Source: Bog-950 sp964615305 (GTDB lineage: Bacteria; Bacteroidota; Bacteroidia; Chitinophagales; LD1). Taken from it: 64,000 nucleotides of DNA. A program made the position numbers and the translations under genes. Positions 35,942 through 44,600 of the stretch are shown in pieces. The stretch's first letter is position 1; each line of letters begins with the position of its first letter. Below the pieces are notes generated by a model, which made no database searches, was not told where the DNA came from, and was given only the letters and a program-made list of their open reading frames with translations. Location: assembly GCA_964615305.1 (NCBI GenBank), contig CAZTNA010000002.1, positions 186,001 through 250,000 on the forward strand. Reading direction: 5' to 3'.

Positions 35942-36421
35942 ATGAAGCGTATAAAATTATATATCTCTCTATTGGCATTAGCTGTGTTGTTAGGCGGCTG
36001 CCCATACGAAAGCAACGTAGTTATTGATGAACCTTCTATAAAAATCAACGATGCATTGCTGGGCAAATGGAAAAAGGAAGGTGATGATTTTGTTACTTAT
36101 AAAGTTACCCAGCACAGTAAATATTCATACCGCATTGAAAAGCAGGAGCAAGGTAAAAAAGACTCTGAAATATTTATTGCCCATTTCAGCCATGTTGATG
36201 ATCAGCAGTTTCTTAATCTAAGCCGCTTGGGTGAAGATGGCGGCTACTACCTGTATATGGCTATTTTGAACAGCAACAAAGAAATTAGATTGAGAGAGGT
36301 TACTGAAAACATAACCGAAAATTTTACCGAATCGGCATCGCTAAAAGCCTTTATAAGTAAACACAAGGGGCTTAGTTTCTTTTACAATAAAGGCGAAGAT
36401 GTTTTATATAAAACCCAATAA
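35942..36421 (+). CDS. hypothetical lipoprotein
   Basis: The 159-residue protein has a lipoprotein signal (LAVLLGGCPYESN) and no family I recognise. After the signal, the segment INDALLGKWKKEGDDFVTYKVT suggests a lipocalin- or META-like beta barrel of the kind that begins with a GKW motif. It follows ccmD by 26 bases in the same direction and converges on mtgA with 6 bases between stops. Confidence 0.72.
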   Translation: MKRIKLYISLLALAVLLGGCPYESNVVIDEPSIKINDALLGKWKKEGDDFVTYKVTQHSKYSYRIEKQEQGKKDSEIFIAHFSHVDDQQFLNLSRLGEDGGYYLYMAILNSNKEIRLREVTENITENFTESASLKAFISKHKGLSFFYNKGEDVLYKTQ

Positions 36422-36427
36422 GAGTTT

Positions 36428-37141
36428 TTACTCAAACTCTTTCATGTTGTAATCTAGTTTACCTCCCCATTGGTTCATTTGGCTGAGTACAAAATTTTGC
36501 CTTTTGGCTAAGTAGCCTGAAAGTTTTCCTGCATTAAACCTTAACGGGTTGGGTAAACATACTGCAATGGCCGCTGCTTCGGCAGCAGTTAGTTTTGAAG
36601 CTGGTTGGTGAAAGAAATTTTGAGCAGCCGCTTCGGCACCGTAAATACCTGGGCCCATTTCAATACTATTGAGGTAAACTTCCATAATGCGCTCCTTGCT
36701 CCACAGCAGTTCTATGAGCGCTGTGAAATAAACCTCCAGCCCTTTGCGCACAAAATTGCGCTGAGGAAACAGAAAAACGTTTTTAGCTGTTTGCTGTGAA
36801 ATAGTAGAAGCTCCCCTCATTTTTGTTCGTTTGCGTTTTTTCTGACGCTCGTTATACTTCATAGCTTTTCCAATAGCTTCAAAATCGAAACCATGGTGCC
36901 ACAAAAACTGTTGATCTTCGCTGCACACCACCGCTAATTGAAGTTTGTTTGAAATTTTATCGAGCGGTACCCAATCTTTTGACAGGCGCATTTCTTTGCC
37001 TTCAGCTTTCTGCTCATAGCAGCGCTGCAGCATTAAAAAAGTAACAGGCACCGGCACAAAACGGTAAACTATAACCCAGCTAATGGTGAACAGAAAGAAG
37101 CCTGCCATAAGTTGGAGTAGAAACCGAAATACCTTCTTCAC
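36428..37141 (-). CDS. mtgA: monofunctional peptidoglycan transglycosylase
   Basis: The protein (237 aa) has an N-terminal membrane anchor and a GT51 domain with the first catalytic Glu in VCSEDQQFLWHHGFDF, then RGASTISQQTAKNVFLFPQR, KERIMEVYLNSIEMGPGIYGAEAAA. It polymerises lipid II without a transpeptidase domain. It lies 18 bases after the TonB receptor gene on the same strand. Confidence 0.96.
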   Translation of the reverse strand: MKKVFRFLLQLMAGFFLFTISWVIVYRFVPVPVTFLMLQRCYEQKAEGKEMRLSKDWVPLDKISNKLQLAVVCSEDQQFLWHHGFDFEAIGKAMKYNERQKKRKRTKMRGASTISQQTAKNVFLFPQRNFVRKGLEVYFTALIELLWSKERIMEVYLNSIEMGPGIYGAEAAAQNFFHQPASKLTAAEAAAIAVCLPNPLRFNAGKLSGYLAKRQNFVLSQMNQWGGKLDYNMKEFE

Positions 37142-37159
37142 TCTTAGCTGTTAGAATAA

Positions 37160-39427
37160 TTAAAACTGAAACGACAATGCTGCGCTTGGCAGTATGGGCA
37201 ACTGGTCAACGCGGGTAAAACGAACGCGGTCGAAGTAGAAAATGTTTTTGCGGTTGTAAACGTTCGATACGCTGATGCTCAATTCAATCTTCAACTTGTC
37301 TTTAATATTAAAAATCTTTTTACCCGAAATATCGAGGCGGTGATAGTACGGCAAACGGCCTCCGTTTATCTGGCTATCATATAACACTCCCAAGTTGCCG
37401 TTTGTAGTTGTGTAGTTTGTATTAATTCCGTTGGCAAATGGATTTTGCTCGTAAAAACCTTGCGTTTTGGTAAACGGAAAGCCGCTGCCTAAGTTAAATC
37501 TGGCGCTTACTTCCCAATCTCGCTTTTTACCAAAAGTGTAGGCCGCAATAATATTTACGTTATGCCTGCGGTCAAAGTGTGGGGGGTATTTTTGCACACC
37601 ATCGAATCTGCTGGTCCAGCTAAGTGAATAGGTAGTGTATAAAAACACACCCCGCCATTGCCATTTGGCCACAAAGTCAACTCCATAAGCATCTCCCTTT
37701 TCTATTAAATAATTGGCATCGGTGTTTAGTTCTTTGTAGCGATTTATATTAAACAGGTGCCAAAAATATTTGTAGTAGGGCTCTACGTTCAGGGTTATAC
37801 CTTTAGGCAAATCTGCTTCTATTCCAAATATGGCATGAACGCTTCGCTGCATGTTTCTTATATTGTCGTAGCGCTTACCTGTTGCATCTTGCGTAGATTC
37901 TTCGGGGCCGGTAAGAAACCCGGTGAACAGGTTTACAATATCTCTATCGCTCTTGGTGCTGATAAAGTTTTGTGAATACATGCCACTAGCCAACTTAAAT
38001 CGTAAATAATCCGTGGCGTTGTATTTCATGCTTACACGCGGTTCTGGCGATACAGCACCTATGTTTCCATAATATTGAATTCGGCCTCCCAGCTCAAAAA
38101 CAAACTTTTTATAAAATTTATGCACCATAAAATAGGCGCCAATGTCTGTTGTGTTTTGGTTTTGTGTAACTACTTTGTTATACGAATTTGTAAACTCAAA
38201 ATCAGTTTTACTTCCTTCTACATTTAGCCCATACCGCACTTCACCATTTTTTATGTAGTAGGTAAAGTCCATACCTATATCAAAGCCTCCAATGGTGCTT
38301 TCACGTAGTTTTCCGTCTGCTTCGGTGAGTTTAATTTTATACTGCGAGTAACTTACGTGCGTATTAAAATACAGATTTGAGTTTTTGGGCACTGCTAAGA
38401 AGTTAGCCGCCACACCAAAGGTGTTCCAAAGATACTTGGCACCGGTAAGATTAGCATTATCTCTGAAGTTAAATCCCGACAAAGTAAACTTATTGCCCTT
38501 TCCGGCATTGAGTGTAAATTTGCCGTAAGCATCGTAAAAGTTGTAGGGCAAACCACCCTTACCCGCATACGGATACATGGCTTTGCTGCTTTTATCTAAA
38601 TACGAAACTTTTGAATTAAGAATCAATGATGCACTGGTATTTTTGCCTTCGCGGAGTTTTATGACCGGAATTTCTAATAGTGCATGTGCCATAAACGGGC
38701 TGGCGCTTATTTTGCCGCTAAATTTTTTCTGGTTGCCATCGCGCGTGGTTACATCTACCACCGCACTTAAGCGCCCTCCGTATTGCGAAGGAAAACCACC
38801 GGTGTAAACGTCCACATTCTTAATTATGTCGGTTTCATAAACCGAAAACAAACCTATGCTGTGAAACGGATTGTAAATAGTCATTCCATCGAGTATAAAC
38901 TTGGTTTGTATGGGTGTGCCACCGCGTATGACCACCTGCCCGCCTTGATCGCCTGTAGAAATTACCCCGGGTAACACTTGCAGATACTGGGCTATATCCG
39001 CTTCACCGCCAACGGTTGGCATTCTGCGCATTTCCATAGGGGTAATGGAAATAACCGACACACGGCTTTCGGTTTTTTGTTGTTCTTTTTCGGCACTAAT
39101 CTCCACTCCCTGCAACTCGGTTGATTTCTGCCACAACTCAATTTTAAGGTTCACCGTTTTACCCTTTGCAATTTCCACTTCCTGCTTTTGTCCTTCGTAA
39201 CCAATGTAAGTAATGCTGAGGGTGTATTTGCCTACTTCTAAGTTCGGAATGTTGAAGAAGCCCTGGTCATCGGTGCTGGCACCATAAATAGTGCCTTCTA
39301 CTTTTACGGTAGCAAAGGGCACGGGCTCACCACTCGCATGGTCGAGTATTAATCCTTTTACAGAACCTTTTTGAGCAAAGAGGGAAACAGAAAAAATAAC
39401 GAAGAAGAGTGTAAGGGCTTTTTGCAT
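37160..39427 (-). CDS. TonB-dependent outer-membrane receptor
   Basis: This 755-residue protein has a signal peptide, a carboxypeptidase-regulatory-like beta domain (about residues 20-105, ILDHASGEPVPFATVKVEGT), a plug (about 125-235, with VVIRGGTPIQTKFILDGMTIYNP) and a 22-strand-type barrel ending in LPSAALSFQF with the terminal Phe. Such proteins import large substrates; the ligand is unknown and no SusD-like gene is beside it. It precedes mtgA. Confidence 0.95.
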   Translation of the reverse strand: MQKALTLFFVIFSVSLFAQKGSVKGLILDHASGEPVPFATVKVEGTIYGASTDDQGFFNIPNLEVGKYTLSITYIGYEGQKQEVEIAKGKTVNLKIELWQKSTELQGVEISAEKEQQKTESRVSVISITPMEMRRMPTVGGEADIAQYLQVLPGVISTGDQGGQVVIRGGTPIQTKFILDGMTIYNPFHSIGLFSVYETDIIKNVDVYTGGFPSQYGGRLSAVVDVTTRDGNQKKFSGKISASPFMAHALLEIPVIKLREGKNTSASLILNSKVSYLDKSSKAMYPYAGKGGLPYNFYDAYGKFTLNAGKGNKFTLSGFNFRDNANLTGAKYLWNTFGVAANFLAVPKNSNLYFNTHVSYSQYKIKLTEADGKLRESTIGGFDIGMDFTYYIKNGEVRYGLNVEGSKTDFEFTNSYNKVVTQNQNTTDIGAYFMVHKFYKKFVFELGGRIQYYGNIGAVSPEPRVSMKYNATDYLRFKLASGMYSQNFISTKSDRDIVNLFTGFLTGPEESTQDATGKRYDNIRNMQRSVHAIFGIEADLPKGITLNVEPYYKYFWHLFNINRYKELNTDANYLIEKGDAYGVDFVAKWQWRGVFLYTTYSLSWTSRFDGVQKYPPHFDRRHNVNIIAAYTFGKKRDWEVSARFNLGSGFPFTKTQGFYEQNPFANGINTNYTTTNGNLGVLYDSQINGGRLPYYHRLDISGKKIFNIKDKLKIELSISVSNVYNRKNIFYFDRVRFTRVDQLPILPSAALSFQF

Positions 39428-39556
39428 AGAATATAATAGGCGCGCAATATAGAAAAAAGGGTAAGCGGCAAATCAGATTTAAGGAAACACAGATGGCGCC
39501 AGCTGGCACACCATGCGTGGCTGGTTAAACCTGTTTTAAGGTTACACCAACACCAT

Positions 39557-39601
39557 AAAACACAGAACTGCCGCCCTTGCGGGGCGGCAGTTCTGCGTTT
39601 T
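39557..39601. terminator. bidirectional rho-independent terminator
   Basis: AAAACACAGAACTGCCGCCC and its near-complement GGGCGGCAGTTCTGCGTTTT (one mismatch) flank TTGCG. T-rich ends exist in both directions. On the minus strand it starts 11 bases after the end of the repeat frame 40002-39613. No plus-strand gene ends before it, which is odd for a two-way terminator. Confidence 0.85.
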
Positions 39602-39747
39602 ATGCAGGTAGCTCATTTTATTAAAAACGGCAAAAACACCCAACCATAACCCTTATGCAGCCCCTGCACCCAAACATACTTACCACCCGCATGATGCAAA
39701 CAGTGTTGGGGGGCTTGCGGGCAACCGCAGAGGGGTCTCCCAACCCT

Positions 39748-39928
39748 GGGAGGGGCGTTTCCGAAAGCCGCAAGTGCCTTGGCAATGTTGGGAGGGGCAT
39801 TTCCGAAAGCCGCAGGTGCCTTGGCAATGTTGGGAGGGGCGTTTCCGAAAGCCGCAGGTGCCTTGGCAATGTTGGGAGGGGCGTTTCCGAAAGCCGCAGG
39901 TGCCTTGGCAACGTTGGGAGGGGCGTTT
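39748..39928. repeat. 42-bp tandem repeat, 4.3 copies
   Basis: Units start at 39748, 39790, 39832, 39874 and a partial at 39916. Each holds GGGAGGGGCGTTTCCGAAAG then CCGCAGGTGCCTTGGCAATG and two more bases. Copies differ by one or two substitutions. Because 42 is a multiple of 3, several frames stay open (14-residue repeats such as APAAFGNAPPNIAK on the minus strand), so openness is weak proof of coding. There are no variable spacers as in a CRISPR array. The rest of 39428-40086 holds only the two hairpins listed here. Confidence 0.92.
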
Positions 39929-39933
39929 AGTCC

Positions 39934-39971
39934 CATCAGGGTCTCCGCTTCGGGCCCCTGATGTTTTTTTT
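39934..39971 (+). terminator. rho-independent terminator after the 42-bp repeat
   Basis: CATCAGGG and CCCTGATG form an 8-base stem around a GC-rich loop and are followed by T8. The T-run is on the plus strand, so it implies a plus-strand transcript coming through the tandem repeat. Confidence 0.8.
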
Positions 39972-40086
39972 CTACCATTCCACATGCTAAAACAAACCCC
40001 ACATACGTTACCTATATGTATTAAACAAAAATACACCACAGGCATGACAACATCTTGGCTTTTATTCTTCACTAAAGCCACAGGTT

Positions 40087-40430
40087 ATGAATAAGATTAC
40101 AGTTTTGCTATTAACCCTGCTGCTGGGCAGCATGGCGGCACAAGCCCAGTTTTTCATTGGTTTACGCGGCAGCAATTACGGAGGTATTCACCGTAAGGCA
40201 CTTACCCGCCCTAAGTTAATGCAGGAAGAAAACTTTCAGGCCATGTTTATGCATGAGCGTGTAAACAGTCGCGATAAGCGGGCTGACTGTTGATAAACTG
40301 AAGGCATTGAATAACCTTACTAATACCAATGTAGAAGTAGGGCAGAAACTGCGCGTAAAGCAGTTTCCGGAACTTTCCGAAAAATCTCGATTTCTTACCC
40401 AACTGGGTTTTACACATTACAGAAACATAT
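40087..40430 (+). pseudogene. decayed exported-protein gene with a LysM-like remnant
   Basis: The frame at 40087 gives a normal signal peptide (ITVLLLTLLLGSMAAQAQ) and FFIGLRGSNYGGIHR, which resembles the start of DUF5723-type surface proteins, but stops at 40293 after 68 codons. In a different frame, 40265 onward reads ISGLTVDKLKALNNLTNTN then VEVGQKLRV, a good second half of a LysM domain. So two pieces of exported proteins are joined out of frame, most simply by deletion or frameshift. The LysM frame runs on open to about 40500 and merges with the frame of the next gene. Confidence 0.6.
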
Positions 40431-40507
40431 CTTCGTTTTCTAAGTTTTCGCTTGTACCTTTACAAGAGGCATTTCGAACATTATTTTATTCAATAAAAAC
40501 AAAAGTC

Positions 40508-41512
40508 ATGAGAACAAAACTTTTACTTGTAACCGCCATTTTGTTTGCTGCGGTAAATGCAAACGCCACTATTCGTACGGTTAGCAATAATCTGAACAGC
40601 CCCGGGCAGTTCACCAACATAGCTGCGGCTATAACGGCAGCTTCAGCTGGCGATACTATCTATGTGCACGGCACCCCGTATAATTACGGAAGTGTTACTG
40701 TCACTAAAAAGCTCGTGTTTATAGGCCCCGGGCACAATCCGCAAAAACAAAACGCACTGCCGGCTACCCTGGATAATTTTATTATGAACCCGACAAGCAC
40801 CGGAAGTAAAATTATTGGCTTTAATATTGCCTCACAGATTTACAGCAATGGCGACAACACGGATACCATTAGTATTATCAATTGCAAAATTCAGTACCGC
40901 GTTCTTATACAAAACTACTATTGCGATGCATGGTTAATAGATGGTTGTGTGTTTGTTTACACCAACGAAAATATTGAAGGAACCTATAATCAATCAAGTC
41001 ATACCGTACGTAACTGCATTCTTAATGGCGATATACGTAACTTCTATTCATCAGGTCAGGGTTATCATTACTGCAATAACAACATTTTCTTACGTAGCGG
41101 AAATGTGTTTAGTAATGCATATTACTGGTACGTAAACAACTGTATTTTTTATCGTGCTAACACAACGCAAGTCGGCTGGCAACAATTCAGCAATTGCTTA
41201 GTGTTTTTACCACAAAACGGCACTACCACTTTTCCTAACGGAACAGGGCACCTGAATTTTAACCCTGTGTTTGTAAACTTTCCGGGGGCAGGTGCCAATT
41301 TTGACTACAGCTACAATTTTAACTTGCAAAGTGGTAGCCCTGCTGATAATGCGGGCAACGATGGCACCGATTTAGGGGTGTATGGCGGTTTGGGTGATTA
41401 CGAACAGAATGGCAATCCGCGAATACCGGCTGTTACTGAAATAAGTATCAGTAACCCAACAGTAGCTCCGGGTGGAACACTGAACGTTACATTTAAATCG
41501 AAGGTTCGTTAA
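40508..41512 (+). CDS. exported right-handed beta-helix-like protein
   Basis: I place the start at the ATG at 40508 (334 aa), at a clean signal peptide (TKLLLVTAILFAAVNANA); the longer open frame upstream belongs to the LysM remnant. The body has repeated short beta runs and N/C-rich turns (SIINCKIQYRVLI, WLIDGCVFVYT, VRNCILNGDIRNF, CNNNIFLRSGN), as in pectate-lyase-like beta helices. It ends with VTEISISNPTVAPGGTLNV and lacks a T9SS sorting domain, so it could be truncated or be retained by another route. A hairpin follows its stop. Confidence 0.8.
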   Translation: MRTKLLLVTAILFAAVNANATIRTVSNNLNSPGQFTNIAAAITAASAGDTIYVHGTPYNYGSVTVTKKLVFIGPGHNPQKQNALPATLDNFIMNPTSTGSKIIGFNIASQIYSNGDNTDTISIINCKIQYRVLIQNYYCDAWLIDGCVFVYTNENIEGTYNQSSHTVRNCILNGDIRNFYSSGQGYHYCNNNIFLRSGNVFSNAYYWYVNNCIFYRANTTQVGWQQFSNCLVFLPQNGTTTFPNGTGHLNFNPVFVNFPGAGANFDYSYNFNLQSGSPADNAGNDGTDLGVYGGLGDYEQNGNPRIPAVTEISISNPTVAPGGTLNVTFKSKVR

Positions 41513-41514
41513 TA

Positions 41515-41540
41515 AAGCGCACAGACCTGTGTGTGCGCTT
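41515..41540. terminator. hairpin after the beta-helix gene
   Basis: AAGCGCACA and TGTGCGCTT form a 9-base stem with an 8-base loop directly behind the stop codon. There is no T-run, so it may slow or partly end transcription, or serve as an mRNA 3' stabiliser before the giant gene. Confidence 0.45.
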
Positions 41541-41611
41541 CCGTTCTCATGAGCGTGCATATAGTTTTCTGCGCCTGTAGTGGGTTTTGTTTCACTTTTA
41601 AAAGAAACCAC

Positions 41612-44600
41612 ATGGCTGCAAGCACAACATATAATTTGCAATGCCGCGAACGAACCGGTAAAAGATGGTGGGCAGTTTTGCTCCTCAGTATTTTTACGTT
41701 TCAGTTTTCGCAGGCTCAAACTAACTTTAATGCTGCCGAATACTTTTTCGACAGCGACCCCGGTGTAGGTAGCGGAACTTCAATTCCGGTAACGCTTACT
41801 CCCGATTCTATAGCTGTTTCGTTCAATCCATCGGTAACAGGTTTGTTGCCGGGTGAACACATGCTGTATGTGCGTTCGCGTACGCAAAATATAAAATGGA
41901 GTATTTACGAACGCCAACGCTTTTTTATAAAGCCGACCATAGTAGCTGCTGAATGCTTTTTTGATATAGATCCGGGTGCAGGCAATGGAACTAATATCCC
42001 TATTACCTCTTCGCTTGATTCAGTAACTGTAACGGCTGCGGTTACTATTCCGGCCCTAACCGGAGGTCTGCATTTTATGTACATCCGCACGCGTGATGAT
42101 TTAGGAAGATGGAGTATTGCTGAATTCAAGCCGTTTGTTGTAAACAGTTCCTCTACTATCAGTGCTGCTGAATGGTTTGTAGATACCGACCCCGGTGTGG
42201 GAAATGGAACAGCCATCAGTTTTGCTTCTGCACAGGATTCAGTAACAGTAAATGCAGCAATTAATCTTCCTGTTTTACAAGGAGGAATACACTTTCTGTA
42301 CATCAGAACTAAAACGCAGGACGGCAGATGGAGCCATTACGAGTTTAAACCTTTCTTCATTAACAGCGGCTCTACAATTGACTACGCTGAATTTTTTGTT
42401 GACACCGACCCGGGTATTGGTAACGGTGTGGCTATCAGTTTTGCTCCCGGTGTAGATTCGGTAACGGTAAATACAACATTAACAGTTCCGTTAAATACAA
42501 CACCCGGAACCCATTATGTGTTTATCAGAACGCGTAGCACCAGCGGTAAATGGAGTATTTACGAAGGCAAGCGTATAGATGTTAGAAACAGCATTGTAGC
42601 CGCTGAATACTTCTACGATGTAGATCCCGGTGCAGGAAACGGAACTCCGCTTTCTGTTACTGCTACTCCGGATTCTATAATAGTAAATGCCACAGGTGTG
42701 TCTGTTGCTTGTTTAGATTCAGGTACGCACTATCTATGGATAAGAACAAAAGATGCAGCCGGTAGATGGAGTGTGTACGAACATGACACACTTTTTATTA
42801 ATCAACCTGCTCCGCAAATTTCGGCCAGTGGCCCGTCAACTATTTGTGCGGGCGATAGCACAACACTTACCGCTAATACCGGTGCTGGATGTAATTACCA
42901 ATGGTATTTGAATAACGTATCTATTCCATCAGCCACCGGACAAACATACGTGGCAACCACAGGTGGCGATTACAAACTGGTGATGACTACCAATGCAGTA
43001 GCATATACTTCTAATACCATAACAATTACTTTAGGTGGCGGAGGTCCTGCACCAACCATTTCGCCAAGCGGACCTACTACATTTTGCAATGGTGGAAGCG
43101 TTGACCTAACAGCTTTGCCAAATACATCTACTGCATTTTTGTGGAGTACAGGCAGCACTAATCAAACTATTACTGTAACTACAGACGGAAATTATTTCTG
43201 CACTGTAACCGATAATACCGGTTGTAACGCTCCTGTTAGTATTACGATAACAGTTAATCCTAATCCAACTCCGAATATTTCTCCGGCCACTGCTACTATT
43301 TGCAACGGAAATTCAATTCTGCTTACCGCCAGCGGTGGAAGCAGCTATAGTTGGAGTAACGGAACTTCAACTGCAGGTAATACAGTTTCGCCAACTGTGG
43401 CTACAACTTATACAGTTACAGTTACTGCAGCAAACTCGTGCACGGCATCTGCTTCGCGTTTAGTGAATGTAAATTCATTACCAACTGTTACGGCAAGCAA
43501 CACAGGGCCATATTGTATTGGTGAAACTATTCAATTGAATGCAGGCGGGGCAGTAAGCTACGTTTGGAGCGGTGTGAATTCTTTCAACTCCACACAACAA
43601 AACCCTACTTGTGCTGCTACAGTTGCAAATGGAGGAGTTTATAATGTAACAGGTACAGATGCCAATTCATGTTCAGCATCGGCAACTACAAGCGTGGTTG
43701 TAAACGGAAGCACTGCATCTATTACTCCATCAGGACCAACCACTTTCTGCGCAGGTGGAAGTGTTGATTTAGATGCGAGTGCAGGCCAGTCATGGAGTTG
43801 GAGCACAGGAGCTTCTTCTCAAAGTATTACAGTAACTTCTTCAGCAAATTATTCAGTAACTGTAACTGATGTAAGTTCATGTACTTCATCAGCTTCCGTA
43901 AATGTTTCGGTTTTGTCTAATCCAACCGCTTCTGCTGGCCACAGTAATCCGGTTTGCGAAAATGGAAACGTAACTCTTACTTCATCCGGAGGTTCTTTGT
44001 ATAACTGGAGTGGTCCTTCATTTACATCCGGTGTTCAAAACCCTGTTATTACAGGATTGAATGCAGGTACGCATGATGGAACTTATACAGTTACTGTTAC
44101 TGCCGGAAACGGATGCACTGCATCTGCAACTACATCTATTGCAGTAAATGCAAACCCGGTTGCTGTTGCAAGTAATACAGGCCCGTATTGTGTGGGAGAA
44201 ACCATTCAATTAAATTCAAGCGGAGGAGCTACTTATCATTGGAACGGGGTAAACAGTTTTAATAATAACAACCAAAATCCTGCCCGTTCTGCAACAGCAA
44301 TTAATGCCGGTGATTATTTTGTAACAGTTACCGATGCAAATGGTTGTACTGACTCAGCATCAATAACAGTAGTTGTAAATGTTGCTACGGCCTCTATTAC
44401 ACCAAGTGGCGCTACTACATTTTGTGCCGGTGGAAGTGTTGACCTTACTGCTAATGCAGGAACATCTTACGCTTGGAGCAACGGAGCAACTTCGCAAACA
44501 ATTACCGTTACCACACAGGGCAATTACAGAGTAACTGTTACACAGGCAAACGGATGCAGTGCATCTGTTTTGCAAAACGTAACGGTAAATCCGAACCCGA

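Noticed and set aside
39748..39928. CRISPR array suspected from regularly spaced repeats
   Set aside because: The 42-base units directly abut with no variable spacers, and no cas genes are near. It is a tandem repeat.
39613..40081. Open frames of 60-133 codons on both strands over the 42-bp repeat
   Set aside because: The repeat length is a multiple of three and GC-rich, so frames stay open on both strands. None has a convincing signal peptide, known motif or unique start. The minus frame 40002-39613 is kept only as a possibility in the findings.
40307..40507. N-terminal extension of the beta-helix protein
   Set aside because: The 67 codons before the ATG at 40508 hold a LysM remnant and then low-quality sequence, while a proper signal peptide starts at 40508.
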